This document shows positions 49,080-60,304 of a stretch of 64,000 bases of DNA, one piece after another. The DNA comes from Marthasterias glacialis (lineage: Eukaryota; Echinodermata; Asteroidea; Forcipulatida; Asteriidae): contig OU452230.1 in assembly GCA_911728455.2 (NCBI GenBank), positions 13,489,490 through 13,553,489 on the forward strand, read 5' to 3'. The notes under the pieces were generated by a model. It was not told the DNA's origin and ran no database searches. It saw only the letters and a program-made list of their open reading frames with translations. Both the position numbers and the translations under genes were made by a program. Numbering within the stretch: position 1 is the first letter of the stretch; each line of letters starts with the position of its first letter.

Positions 49080-50014
49080 CCAGCTAAGGGTCATAGGACT
49101 TGGATAGCTGGCAGGGCAACCTGTTGGAATGCGATGGTGGGTAGTCCCAGATTCTTACTGCTCTTGGGTAAAATGAGAACTTGTATTGGTCATTTGAGGC
49201 GTCCGGTATGGTATACTTGAGTGTGTGATCCTGTCTTACAATGTATGTAGCTTGGTGTGATGGTAGCCGGCATTTTGATGTGTATTTTGAAGAACATGGT
49301 GGACTGTGCAAGAAGGCGTCTTACAAGCAGTGACTCCCATCCGAGTTTGTTACTGAGTGATGTTACTGAGGTTGTTTTCCGGTAATCGTTGAAGACAAAG
49401 CGAGCTGCTGATTTTTGGATTTGCTCAAGCCGCTTGTGACCATCTAAAGTGTATGGATTCCGTGCTTCTGAGGCGTATTCCACTTGTGGGTGAACTAGGG
49501 TTTTGTAGGCTGTTGTTTTGACAGGTAGGGTGCAGTGGAAGAGAGTTTTATGAAGGAGACCAAGGGTGGAGCTAGCTTTGTTGATAATTTTTTGGTGATG
49601 GATGTTCCAGAGTGTAGGAACTCTTCTGTGAATTGATCAACCCGCTGTTTTAATTGTTCTGTGTCGGCTTTTGGAAGTTGTACATTTTCCGGGTGGTTTT
49701 ACTTGCTGTTTCTCTTTCATGTTGATGTTAAAGGTGATGATGTTGTGGTCTGAAATACCTGGAGTTGATTCAATGGTGCTTACTAGTTGTGAGTTGGTTG
49801 TTATGATCAGGTCTAATATGCAGTTGGAGATTGGCCTGGTAACCTGGTTGACCAGCTGTACAAGTGAGTGTTCCAGGAGCATGTCAAGAAGTTTTCGGTG
49901 AACACTAGCAATGTTTGTTGTTTGCCATCGCAGCCATCTTGTTTTTGGGCCATGTGTGTGCAGGTCAGTGGAACTTACCAACGCTAATGTCACTTTAAAA
50001 AATTTCCAAATCAA
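49080..50014 (-). mobile_element. CR1-like LINE relic, internally deleted (endonuclease end joined to RT end)
   Basis: On the minus strand, 50014-49637 reads as the last part of an AP-type endonuclease (VHRKLLDMLLEHSLVQLVNQ, ILDLIITTNSQLVST, PGISDHNIITFNINM). It passes almost directly into the C-terminal part of RT: VEYASEARNPYTLDGHKRLE, QKSAARFVFNDYRK, NKLGWESLLVRRL, then in another frame YKFSFYPRAVRIWDYPP near 49180. About 1.2 kb of RT core that should lie between is missing. The catalytic RT motif is therefore absent and the copy is dead. It faces the other way from the nearly whole LINE next to it and belongs to a different subfamily. Confidence 0.75.
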
Positions 50015-51146
50015 AAAACCACATGTACAAAATGAGGTACTATCCTATAAAAATATGGGAAAATAAAGATAACTTTACAAACACAGAGATTTGCTCTGCA
50101 ATTATGTGCTTTGAATTGATAATGTCAGCACCTGCGGTGGTGTTTTCAAGCTTCAGTTATCATGGTTAAACTTTTATGGAAGAGTTTCTAACTGTAACTC
50201 ACTGCACTCAGCAAGGTAGGCAAGCTTGTACTTGTTGGACGATAAAAAGCTTCTAATTGATAAAAGTGTCAATTATTTTTCACATTTCTGTAAATTTAGT
50301 GTGTTTAAAAAAACGCTGTGCAATTGATGGTGTTTACATACACTTCTCTACAATTTGAGCATGTAAATTAAGAAACCTGAGTACTAAACAGCCTTTTCTT
50401 AAATAATATTTAATAAAGACACAAGAGAATTTCCTGTACAATGTGTCTTTTTCTCGTTCTTTTTTATCTGACATGGTCTGCAGTTAAATCTTTTAAAAGG
50501 AACAGATACAATTAAAAAAAATATACAAGACTTAAAAGATATATGAATAAAAATCACTATAAAAAAGCATTTAAACCCCAAAAGTTTTAACAAAAATTAC
50601 CATTGTTCACCAGAACAATATTGTGAACTTTAAATTTGCGCACCCTGAGAGAAATGATTTTTTGTTATTTGATTAAAAAAAAAAATTACTTTACAACCTC
50701 CCACATTCACAGGTATGGCGTGAGTATGCTTGTGTTCCTCGCATATTGCCTGTTGCCAAACTTAAACCACCTTGCTGCCTCCAAAAACCCTGTAATGAAC
50801 ATAGGCATCAGTTAATAGTATTGCATTATAATGATTAAAAGAAAAGTTTAGAACTACAGAGAAAGTTTGGCATTTTCACCTGATGAAGATTGTGCAGGTG
50901 GTGAGGAGCTTGGAGCGGGGCACTAAACTTCAAAGGGCGCCACCATGGATCCTCGTCGGAGAGAGACAATTTTTGTAAAATGATACAACAATAATTATAC
51001 ACAGATTCGAATAAAACATGCAGACAAATTATATTTTTTGATTGATTGTCACAGCCTCTGAAAATTGTTGTTATTGCCAGAACCAAATTGTGGAGGATGC
51101 CGAAAAACATATGGCTATCCACCAACATGGCTTCTTTTCAATGTAC
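50015..51146. other. non-coding stretch, probably intergenic or a PDE8 intron
   Basis: AT-rich. No PDE8 exon or other coding signal was recognised. The 97-codon minus frame at 50835-51128 has no family features. Confidence 0.4.
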
Positions 51147-51630
51147 AACCATTAATGGGCACCACGCCCATGTTAATTATTTGGCAAACCAATAATGCCA
51201 AATCACCAATAGGCACACCCATTGTGTAACCCAACCATTTATGGGCACCACGCCCATATTAATTATTTGGCAAACCAATAATGCCAAACCACCAATAGGC
51301 ACACCCATTGTGTAACCCAACCATTAATGGGCACCATGCCCATATTAATTATTTGGCAAACCAATAATGCCAAATCACCAATAGGCACACCCATTGTGTA
51401 ACCCAACCATTTATGGGCACCACGCCCATATTAATTATTTGGCAAACCAATAATGCCAAACCACCAAAAGGCACACCGATTGTGTAACCCAACCATTAAT
51501 GGGCACCATGCCCATATTAATTATTTGGCAAACCAATAATGCCAAATCACCAATAGGCACACCCATTGTGTAACCCAACCATTTATGGGCACCAAGCCCA
51601 AAATTAATTGGCAAACAAGTGCCAAAGCAC
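51147..51630. repeat. 86-bp tandem array with a two-unit (172-bp) higher-order pattern
   Basis: Units start at 51151, 51237, 51323, 51409, 51495 and 51581, exactly 86 bp apart; the sixth is partial. Odd units begin ATTAATGGGC and have CCAAATCACC; even units begin ATTTATGGGC and have CCAAACCACC. The alternation means a 172-bp dimer was amplified. Each unit holds TTGGCAAACCAATAATGCCA, an inverted TTGGC/GCCAA pair. Degenerate pieces continue to about 51730. 86 is not a multiple of 3, and no coding is proposed. Confidence 0.95.
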
Positions 51631-51729
51631 AACTTGGTACACCGTGCATCTTTTAACCACTCCCAAATTATTTAATTGGCACCTGGCCAAACATTTATCT
51701 GGGTGCACACCTGAATCCAACCACGTGGG

Positions 51730-52561
51730 CACACAGGCGGAATGCAATGAAAAAATTATTAAAAATAGTCATGCCTGAATATTATACAATGAGTTTAGCC
51801 CATAAATCAATTAAGTTGTGAAGTTCCACCTTGGCACATGCGGTTTGAATTAGCCCCTGTGGTACCTCAGGGCACTAACACATCTTATTGTTACAATATT
51901 GTATCTTAATATAAAGAAGGGGTGTGTAAGCTTCTTGAACAAAGAGGTGTTCAAAGTTGAAGAAATATTTTGGACAAAGTACATTTACTTGCAACTATAA
52001 CCCCAAAACTAAAAAAACTGTGTGAATCCCGTAAAAACGCCATAACTCATTGTCAAATACACTTAGTTCACTGACAATACAGTAGAGCGGGAGTGGTGGG
52101 AAATCAATAATATTCTGTGTTCAGAAAAATAAAAATTGACCGTTCACGTTGAAAGGCAGTGACAAAGTGATTGAACACAAATTATCCTGCGCTTATGGAA
52201 GCGTCCCCAGCACTCAAGGATAACATTCATTGGTTGAATGTTGTCATACTACACCCTTATTGGCTAACTGTAAACCCAAACAACATATTTGCACAAAGAG
52301 GACTGTAAAACAATTTGCATGCAAAATATAATTACCTATGTTGCTTAACATTAGTGCACGAATGCACGTCATCCCCGCATGGTAAGTGCCCCCTAAGCTT
52401 GTACAATTTTATCTGCATTGGGGCAGCATACGTATCGTTCAGGTAAAAACAATTAGTTCGCCCTGTGTATAAAGCATTTTATCATTGATCGATAAAATGT
52501 GTTAACGGCCCAAAGAATAACTCCTCACATACATTTTTGTAATATTTTCTCTTTTATGTAG
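51730..52561. other. non-coding stretch before the first recognised PDE8 exon
   Basis: AT-rich intron-like sequence ending in a pyrimidine-rich acceptor (TTTTCTCTTTTATGTAG). No other exon was recognised. Confidence 0.5.
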
Positions 52562-52708
52562 TTCTGTTGATAAAGATGAGACCTCAATCTTGCCGCTTTT
52601 AAATGCTGGGTTTAACCGTCGCATATTTGAGAATGCCAACACTGCAACCTGCCTGAATGAGCTTTTGCAGTTGGAGTATGGAGAGGTCAGGTCACAGATC
52701 AAACTCAG
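52562..52708 (+). CDS. pde8: PDE8-type cAMP phosphodiesterase, exon at the end of the receiver-like region
   Basis: PDE8 enzymes are high-affinity, cAMP-specific, IBMX-insensitive phosphodiesterases with an N-terminal REC-like domain, a PAS domain and a C-terminal catalytic domain. This 147-bp exon reads [20 protein letters not shown] and then [20 protein letters not shown] with EVRSQIKL, matching residue by residue the human PDE8B block around '[40 protein letters not shown]'. Acceptor TATGTAG and donor CTCAG|GTATTG are clear. It starts one base before a codon and ends two bases into an Arg codon completed by the next exon. Upstream exons (the N-terminus and most of REC) were not found in the window. 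Confidence 0.93.
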
Positions 52709-53339
52709 GTATTGTCTGTAGGGGTTAATGTTTACTTAGATTGTTAATTTTTTTTTTCAAAAGAAGATGAATGAAATAATTAAAATGTTTATGTTATGTT
52801 ATTGTTTTTGCTAAAATGTGATCATTTGATGCAATTTTCACAGTTTTGTTGTATGGCGTGTGTTAGAAACCAGATGACAGGAATGAATTTACTTTTCTGA
52901 AAAAAAACCCAGTTTGTTACCAGTTTATGATGGAAATCAGTATACATTTTATGGTATTTTAGCTTGTAACCTTTTTCTCGTGAGCTAATCTATTTGATGC
53001 TGAGCTACATTTTGTGCCTGTATGCAGGGATGAGATTTGTTTGGAGTTTTGTTGGAAATCCGACCTTGTGATTATGAAAATCCGACTTAAAATTTCATTT
53101 TCGATTTACTTCTTTGGATGTTTCAGTTTTAGAAATCTGACTCCATTAATTTTTTGTCTAAAATATGTAACATCATGTGTTGATAAATGGTTGGAATAAG
53201 GGCTGCAATACCAAATAATTGCCATCACCACGTTCACAATGCACACACAGACACTCAGGACACACAAACACGGTCATATAATTTCCAGTAAATGGGTTGG
53301 TAGTATTCAGTATCTCGCTACAAGCAAAGGCAAGAACCA

Positions 53340-53800
53340 ACGCATGCTAGCGGGCACTTTCATAAAGCAATAGAATGAGAGCGTACGCCCTCTGTTGGAA
53401 AAATCTCATAGTGCATTAAGCGATATTGTACAAAAACCTTTTAAATGACTTGATAACTAAGACTATTAATCAGCGCATACGCTGTTAAAAAAATTCCCCC
53501 AAATTTTGAGAAACATTGCCCCTGATGCGCACAGTATATCTGTGTACAGCACAGGTCTTTGCTGGTTTGCACCCTAATGCCTTGGACAGCATGGTTCACC
53601 GGCACACAGTTCGTCAGAAACTTCAGTTTGTCAGCTAAAAACTACACAATGTGTGTTATTTTAACACATAATAACATACAGTATGAACGAAAGGATTATT
53701 TTACTTTTTTTGTTAATGTTTTTTTTGTTTGCCGGCAGATTGCTAAAACTCGAAATGTCATGATAATGAATATGCAATGTTTTGAACATATTGAGTATAA
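53340..53800 (+). repeat. dispersed repeat, copy 1 (inside a PDE8 intron)
   Basis: Aligns by eye with 60305-60930 in the same direction. Shared words in order are ATGCTAG, TGACTTGA.AACTAA, AAATTCCCC.AAA, GAAAC.TTG, CTGTGTGCAGCA / CTGTGTACAGCA, GCCTTGGACAGCA, ACTAAAAACTACAC or ACTAAAAACTACCC, ATAACAT and ATTATTTTAC. No coding sequence; family unknown. Confidence 0.6.
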
Positions 53801-53940
53801 TGTGCGGTTATATAATCAGAATTTTTGTGGACTCCAAATTTTGGCGCTCGGTGCTTGCTCATATTTCTTACAATCTCATCTCTGTGTATGAAAGTGTTTG
53901 TTGAATAAAATATCTTTCACACTTTCACACTCTTATCCAG

Positions 53941-54160
53941 AGCCGTAAATGCATTACTCGGTGCACTTGAGACATGCTCAGATGCAGTGGAAATTACCAA
54001 TGAGAATCGCACTGTCCAATACATCAACACAGCCTATAAACAGCAACTGGGGTACACGAGCGAGGAATTAATAGGCCATGAAATGGAAGACCTCCCTCGA
54101 TGTGACAAGAACAAACCAGAGCTTATGGATTCTATTTACTCCCAACTCAAAAAGGCAAAG
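53941..54160 (+). CDS. pde8: PDE8-type phosphodiesterase, PAS-domain exon
   Basis: This 220-bp exon begins after ATCCAG with the last base of the split Arg codon, then AVNALLGALETCSDAVEITN, ENRTVQYINTAYKQQLGYTS and EELIGHEMEDLPRCDKNKPE, and ends QLKKAK|GTAGGA in phase 0. The pattern 'AIEIT...IQYVNPAFE..MGY...ELLGKEL.DLPKSDKN..DL' of vertebrate PDE8 is conserved. PAS domains in PDE8 are regulatory and bind partners such as IkappaB or Raf-1 in mammals; the ligand is unknown. It splices in phase with the exon at 52562-52708. The intron between them contains a dispersed repeat at 53.34-53.80 kb. Confidence 0.95.
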
Positions 54161-55298
54161 GTAGGAGAAGACATCTGAAATGTTGATTTTTAGCTTTGTT
54201 CATGTAGGCCTACTGTTGAAATGAAGGATTTTATCAAGGCACTGCTTACCAAAGCGACAAAATAAAGTGTTATGGTAGAAATGAACTATGTGCTTATGTG
54301 ATTGAAACGAGTGAGTGAAACATGCATAATTTTTCTTTGAAACCAAACCATGAAATACCACGCTGACAATTGCCTATTTCGCTTTCTGTGTATCAACAGT
54401 ACACTGCTGTGGTACACTTCAATGTATTTTCTCTACTCCACCAATGACTGCAGTTTATCTGTTCCCCTTACTCCATGTAAATAAACTAGATCAATGTTCA
54501 GACAATCCCAGCCAAATTGCTTGGCCACTGTGACAGAAAATAATAATAATCTACCATGTCCCCTGCTCCCCACTCAATGTTGTTAATCCTAACTGGACTG
54601 CAGACCGCACAACATTAATTGGGGGCCAGCAAGAGGCCCAATGAGATATGAACTGGATTGTAGCTTGCACAGCATTCAAACATTACCAGCCTAACCAGCT
54701 CAGTACAAATGTACTTCTTGCTGTTAAGTACGCATGCTCTAATATTTTATTTGCCTGTTTGTTGAGTTTAATGCATGTCCTATTAAGTAAGACCACGCCC
54801 ACATTCAATTCAAAATTCCCAAGAAGTTCTTTGGGGGTAGTTTGTCGTGTAACAGAATGCCCTCTATCTGTCTATTTGTGAATCGTGAAAGATTGAAGTG
54901 AATCTTGACCTGAATTGTGTACAGTTACTAATCAGGCAGCAAATTCCGCTAAGAACGTCTTGCACCAAGACTATAGCTCTTCTTGTGTAGATTTTTTTTG
55001 TCGGAGCAAATACTTACCTGTAGATCATGTCTCCCTCCATCCTCACTTTGCTTGATTTCATGGTTGTTCTGTGAATACTTGACAAAAGATGAAGCTTATG
55101 TGATGTTCATGCCACTGGGTGTTAGTTAGTGTGATGTATCTACTGGTAAGGGAAGTTTGCATAGGTATTGGCTCTACAGGTAAGCAGTCGTTTGTAGAGC
55201 CGAACCACACTACTGTGTTGGAGGATTTTGGACCTTGTCATCTCTAAAATTTGAAATAAGAAGATTTATGCAATCTTATGTGTAATTGTTTTTTACAG
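54161..55298 (+). other. PDE8 intron
   Basis: A 1.1 kb intron between two PAS exons. It contains a pair of inverted TACTTACCTGTAG / CTACAGGTAAG-type motifs near 55008 and 55177 that recur at 56.47-56.53 kb. No gene is seen in it. Confidence 0.7.
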
Positions 55299-55387
55299 CC
55301 TTGGGAAGGTATGCTGTACTCAAAGAAAAAGAACGGAGAGAGTGTGCCCCAGTTTGTTCACATCAGCCCTATAACTGGACAGGGAGG
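55299..55387 (+). CDS. pde8: PDE8-type phosphodiesterase, end-of-PAS exon
   Basis: This 89-bp exon follows TTTTTTACAG and reads PWEGMLYSKKKNGESVPQFV then HISPITGQGG before the donor GG|GTAAGA. Human PDE8 has '[37 protein letters not shown]' at this place, so length and phase fit. It starts in phase 0 and ends two bases into a codon. The next exon, expected to begin with KIRH-like residues, was not found downstream to 64 kb, so either a long intron carries the 57-64 kb elements or the exon was missed. The catalytic HD-type domain is outside the window. Confidence 0.93.
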
Positions 55388-56990
55388 GTAAGATTTTGTA
55401 GTCTTTACTGCAAGTATTTTGTTTGTTTGTTGATACTCTGGTTGTGAGTGAGTCCAAGCAGCGGGGTAGCCAGGATTTTTTCAATGGGGTGGGGGCAGAT
55501 TTATTCCAGGGAAAACCCACACATTCAGGTTGAGACTGAAAACCCAATCCATGTAGTGCCCCGGCAGGATTTGAACCAGAGTCCTAGAGGTGGAAGGTGA
55601 GGAAAGATACACTGTGCCAACCCGACTACCCATTTGATGGTTACACAAGCCCCCACACTGATTAGGCACCAACATGTTAATGCCTTTACACCCAAGGTGT
55701 TTATCAGTCAGAAAAACATGACCATATGATATTATTTGTTTCAGAAGAACGTGGTTGGGTTTTTTAACATTTGTTGGGAGTGTTGGGAAAGTAAGGCTTG
55801 GGAATAGTGCAACATCAAAATGTTACCACATAAAAAGTGTTATCAAAGTGCTATCATTATGACCTAAAACCTTAAATAAAACTTCACTTGAACTTCACTT
55901 TGCCATCTACATTATAAAATAAAGTATAATTAAAATACCTAATAATATTTTATATAATACATATTCTAGAATACAAGCCATATGTTTTTCTTCAGCTTTA
56001 AAAATTCAATAGATAATTTATACTTTACAGCTTTTGATTATTCAGATTTCTTGCTCTCCACTTGGCCTGGCAGAAAGTTCACCATCAGAATTGGTGTTCC
56101 ACACAGGAAAATAAATATTTTATGTTGTCATACTGGCAAAATCACACAGATTTCTCTGAATTATATAGCTCTATAATTAATCCCTCCTTGTTCGCAGACA
56201 CCATTAAATGTACCAGCAGTTTGACAGAGCGGGAAAAACACAAGTTGTTTGATTGTTGATCTCCCTGGACTGCGCTCAAAGTTTGTAATGTACGACTGCT
56301 TTGCTATTTGCATAAAACAGTGTCAAAGCTTTATAACAAAAAGAGTTCACTTGCATAAAACTTTGCCTCACTGTTACACTTTCCTCATACCCTGACTAAG
56401 AAAAGCTATGGTATAATGTGCTTTCCATAAATCTCTGAACTGGGTGTCTTGGCAGTCTACGAACGATACTTACCTGTGGAGCCACTACATTTGCATATTC
56501 CCTGCAAACATGGGGGGAGGCGGATTGGGGGGATCTACAGGTAAGTAGCAATCATTGACCCTACCCACACTACTGTGGGGGATCCATGTCACCTGTACTT
56601 ACTGTAGAGCCATTACAATTGCACAGAATAGTACCAAAGAAAAGGCGTATGCAAGATGCTACTGCGTGTTTGAACTGGGCTTGACCTATCGAGGGGATAA
56701 GTCAGAGGGTGAAGCCCCAACGTAAAAAACCTGGAATATTTGTGGAAACCAATATTTACCTTTGGACTCTGGATTGTCGTGAGGACCTTAGAGGGGCTTG
56801 AAAGTCCAAGAGCGGTGAGGATTGGAGGAACCCATCCATCAACTCGGTAAGGGAAGGATCATCATAACAGGGATGATGCCAGGCTGTACCTGAGGAAAAG
56901 GAGTCACAGGGCTAGTAACTAAACAACCAGCTTACTTTACATTTGGAGTCCTAGTAAAAGGTGACTACACATATAAATATATAAATCAAT
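55388..56990 (+). other. likely PDE8 intron, left part
   Basis: No exon was recognised. It includes a second copy of the motif pair seen at 55.0-55.23 kb (about 56465-56600). Short frames such as 55982-56176 show no family features. Confidence 0.5.
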
Positions 56991-59230
56991 ATACATGATC
57001 TGAGGGGTGAAAAATGGTCTCAATTACAGGGAGGGAGCCATTGTGATGACTAGTGTCGGAAATGATGCTGCAGCTGTCTCCAGGACAGCTCTGCCAGCGT
57101 CACCTTCAGTTTGGATGACATCCTTCAAGTAACACTCTGTGAATGTATTGGCAGACTTCCAAGAAGCCACCTGAATGATGTCCACCATGGGTATGCCTCG
57201 AAAGAAGGCCCATGAGGTCGTGACCGCCCTGACTTTGTGAGCCCGGACAGAGGGTGTAGGCTCTCCTGGCCAATTGGGAAGGGCTGAATGGATGGCCGTC
57301 ACAATCCACCGGGACACGGAATCACGGGAAGCTGGGCCATGCGGTGGGACTGATGAAATGAACTATTGTTTACAGTCCCCCCGCAGTGACTTAGTTCGGC
57401 TGACGTATCACCTTAAGGCCCGTACCAGTCACCACAAAAGGACTTAATGTCTGGGACGAAGATGTCTGGGGGAGAAAACGACTCAGACTGGAAACCTGCT
57501 TGAGGAACCACCAGACTCCTGCAGGTTCTCATCGTATATGGCTAGGTTCCAATGATAGCGTATAAAGTTCGCTATGTCGTCTGGAGGTGGTCACCGCCAG
57601 AAAAAAAGTACCTTAAGAGACAACTGTAAGAGCGAGGCATCAGACATTGGCTCAAAAGGGGCCTTTGTAAGGGCCGTCAGGACTTGGAAAAGGTCCCATG
57701 AAGGAACAAGCTTGCGTGTCGGGGGATGGTCTGTGTACATACCCCTGGCGAGATGACCCAAAGCCTGATTGCTAGACACCAAAGAACCATCAGGTAAACC
57801 ATCGTGAATGGCTGCGATGGCCGAACGGTAATGCTTTACTGTGGAAGTTGACAGACCACTTTCGAACAAATATAAATGAAAGTCGCCTGCTGTTCCCACA
57901 GAAGAATCGACGTGACGGCGATTACGCTGTTGACACCGGAAGATGACCGGTCCAGGGCTGGGCCAGAATGTCTGGCTGCCGTGGGAGATTCACCACGATG
58001 GACAAGCAGTTTGATCAGCCTGGCAAACCACGGTTGACGAGGCCAGAACGGGGCCACCAGAAGGATCGTGCAACTCTCCTACTCGATCTTGGTCAGTACT
58101 AGAGCAATGAGGGGCAGGGGCAGAAAGGCGTATTCAAACAGCCTGTCCCATCGAATCGCCAGAACATCTGTCTACCATGCATTGGGCTCATACATCCTCG
58201 AGCAATAGATTGGCAGGTGGTTGTTGAATGCCATGGCAAAAAGGCCGACATGTGGGCGGTCGATCAGAGTGAAGATTGACTTAATAACCGATGGAAGTAG
58301 GGACCATTCCATTGGGACGATCTGGCACCGGGATGGGGAGTTGGCCACGACGTTCTCCTCACCTGGAAGATGTATCGTTGACACGATTATCTCGTGATGG
58401 ATACACCAGTGGAGGAGCTCCCAGACCAACGTGCAGAGGTGCGCCGACCAAGTGTCCCCTTGGTGATTGATGTAAGCCACGACCGTCCTGTTGTCGCAGC
58501 GAACAAAAACTTCCCAACCAGAGATCGCAGGCAGGAAGGGTTTGAGAGCCTCCGAGAGCCCCTGACACCGCTATCTTCTCAAAACATTGATGTGAAAAGA
58601 GCAGTGCTCAGTGTCCCACGGTGGCCCCTCAGCCAGACAACGACCAGGGCGAATGACTTTTTCATGTTAGTTTTGTCCGTGGCCTTGATTCGTTTTGCCT
58701 CTGCTTCCATGGACTCCTGGAATTTTCTGGCAAGGAGGTCACCGCCAAAGGGTGGAAGAGCATCGAGCTATCTGCACGCTCCCTCCAAGGGGAGGAAGAG
58801 CACGTACAGGATGTTAGCCCAAAGGGAGGTCGTTGCTAATGTCGACACACGGCTGAACTGTTCAAGCACCGTGCGGAGGTTGAGTTCCAAGCAGTGGAAT
58901 GCTGCCGTAAGGAGGAATCCTCCTCACAACCCGACACTAAATATTCGGTCAGGAGGTGGAGAAAAGATGATGTATACATCCCGAAACGGGAGGCCGAGTC
59001 CACCTTGCACAAGGTGTCCTCTAGCTTGCCTCTGGTGGGGTCCGAAAAGGCCGACGTGGCAGAGGCTGTGTTTTCAAAATCCTCCACCGGGAAACGGTAG
59101 TAAGATTCCATTTCCAGTAAGGTTTCCAAGTCACTGCATTTCAAACTACTTTGAATCGTTCAGCACACACCCGATCCAGTTTAAGGACTGGAAAGGCTGG
59201 GGCTGTGTTGTGCCTCAGCCGGTGCCTTAA
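56990..59230 (-). mobile_element. DIRS-like tyrosine-recombinase retroelement, fossil
   Basis: On the minus strand, reading from 59.2 down to 57.0 kb, the parts are a stretch probably from the gag-like first ORF (about 59.15-58.8 kb), an RNase H-like region (about 58.6-58.15 kb, including VAYINHQGDTWSAHLCTLVW), and a DIRS-type tyrosine recombinase (about 57.9-57.0 kb, with LYLFESGLSTSTVKHYRSAI and VRAHKVRAVTTSWAFFRG). The order fits DIRS1-like elements. It is broken: coding pieces fall in several frames, with at least about five breaks, and not every expected part is present. It looks old but still recognisable. The outer limits are uncertain; motifs near 56.47-56.6 kb may mark one end. The plus-strand 278-codon frame here is a shadow. 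Confidence 0.75.
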
Positions 59231-59640
59231 AGAATTTTCGTTCCTCAGCGGCGGACCCCCTCTGGCTTGGGTAACTGTAAAACTTAAATCATGTCTCTCT
59301 GCACCAGCCGTAGTTCGGTTTTAGAAATGGAAAGCCATTGCAGCTGGGCAACCTCGTCCTCATCATCGGCCAAGACACCAGAGGCTGAGTGGATGCTCAA
59401 TCCAGACGGTTACGGCAGGGCAAGGCTTGTTGGCTTGGCTTGTCCCGGAACTTTTGGCGAGAGCCAGGGGCTGGATGGTGCCCTCGGCCCGGTCAACAGG
59501 ACTGCTGGTGCCCGGAGGCTGCAGCGGCCTGAGTGCTGGCTTGGGCTCTGTGGACTCGGTGAATGGATAGTGTCACCGTTGTGGGCCCCTGAGTAGATGG
59601 ACCGTCCTGGGGAGAAGAATTTCTGTTATTGACTGATTTG

Positions 59641-59755
59641 CTAGAAACCCCCCTACACCACCTTTGTTCCTACTGTATGACCATCAACTAGAAACGCCCT
59701 ACACCACCTTTGTTCCTACTGCATGACCATCAACTAGAAACCCCCTACACCAGAA
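59641..59755 (+). repeat. 46-47 bp tandem repeat, about 2.4 units
   Basis: CTAGAAACCCCCCTACACCA / CCTTTGTTCCTACTGTATGACCATCAA units start at 59641, 59688 and 59734 (partial). Copies differ by single bases. Confidence 0.92.
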
Positions 59756-60304
59756 AGCAATCAGAAGATGCAAAGAATGAACAATGGAGAGGGAGACACA
59801 TTGGGTGGGGGTGGGGTCATGAAGGGAAGAGGCTGGTTTAACCACAAGAGGTTGGAAACACAAAAGACAAAATCAAAGGTGGGAAAATGGGGGAAATATT
59901 TAATTACTGAACAAGACAGATTAAAAAGGGGAACATCTGTGGAACAAGGAGAAGGCAAAGACAAACAGTAACTCATCATTTCTTTCTCGATGTTCAGACC
60001 ATGGGGTTTAATGGTGTGTAGGTGCCTTATCCACAGTTTCCTCTCTACTCAGACGAATAATCTTTTTGTGGTTACCTAGTGCTTCAATGCGCTGTACAAT
60101 CATGTCAGAAATAGAGTGATTAGGTAGATTAAAGTGATCTCCGACAGGTGTATCTAGCTTCTGGGTGTTTATATTCTATGGTGTATATTTTTGTAATATT
60201 TTAATTACTTGTGATTTTTTAAATTTATACCTCATATTTTCCTTGTTAAGTATCTTTTTTAGTATAAATTACACTGCCATTTGAATTGAATTGAAATGAA
60301 CCAT
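59756..60304. other. non-coding stretch
   Basis: No gene or repeat is recognised; purine-rich on the plus strand at 59760-59970. Confidence 0.4.

Noticed and set aside
51147-51630. Regular array considered as CRISPR-like
   Set aside because: Units are contiguous 86-bp tandem repeats with no unique spacers, in an animal genome.
13240-52561. Search for other homeobox exons (Rx or homeobrain of the HRO cluster) or upstream PDE8 exons
   Set aside because: No homeodomain or receiver-domain block was recognised by eye; short exons could have been missed, so absence is not proven.
58394-59230. 278-codon plus-strand frame
   Set aside because: It lies antisense to the recognisable DIRS-like fossil and has no family features; it is a shadow frame.
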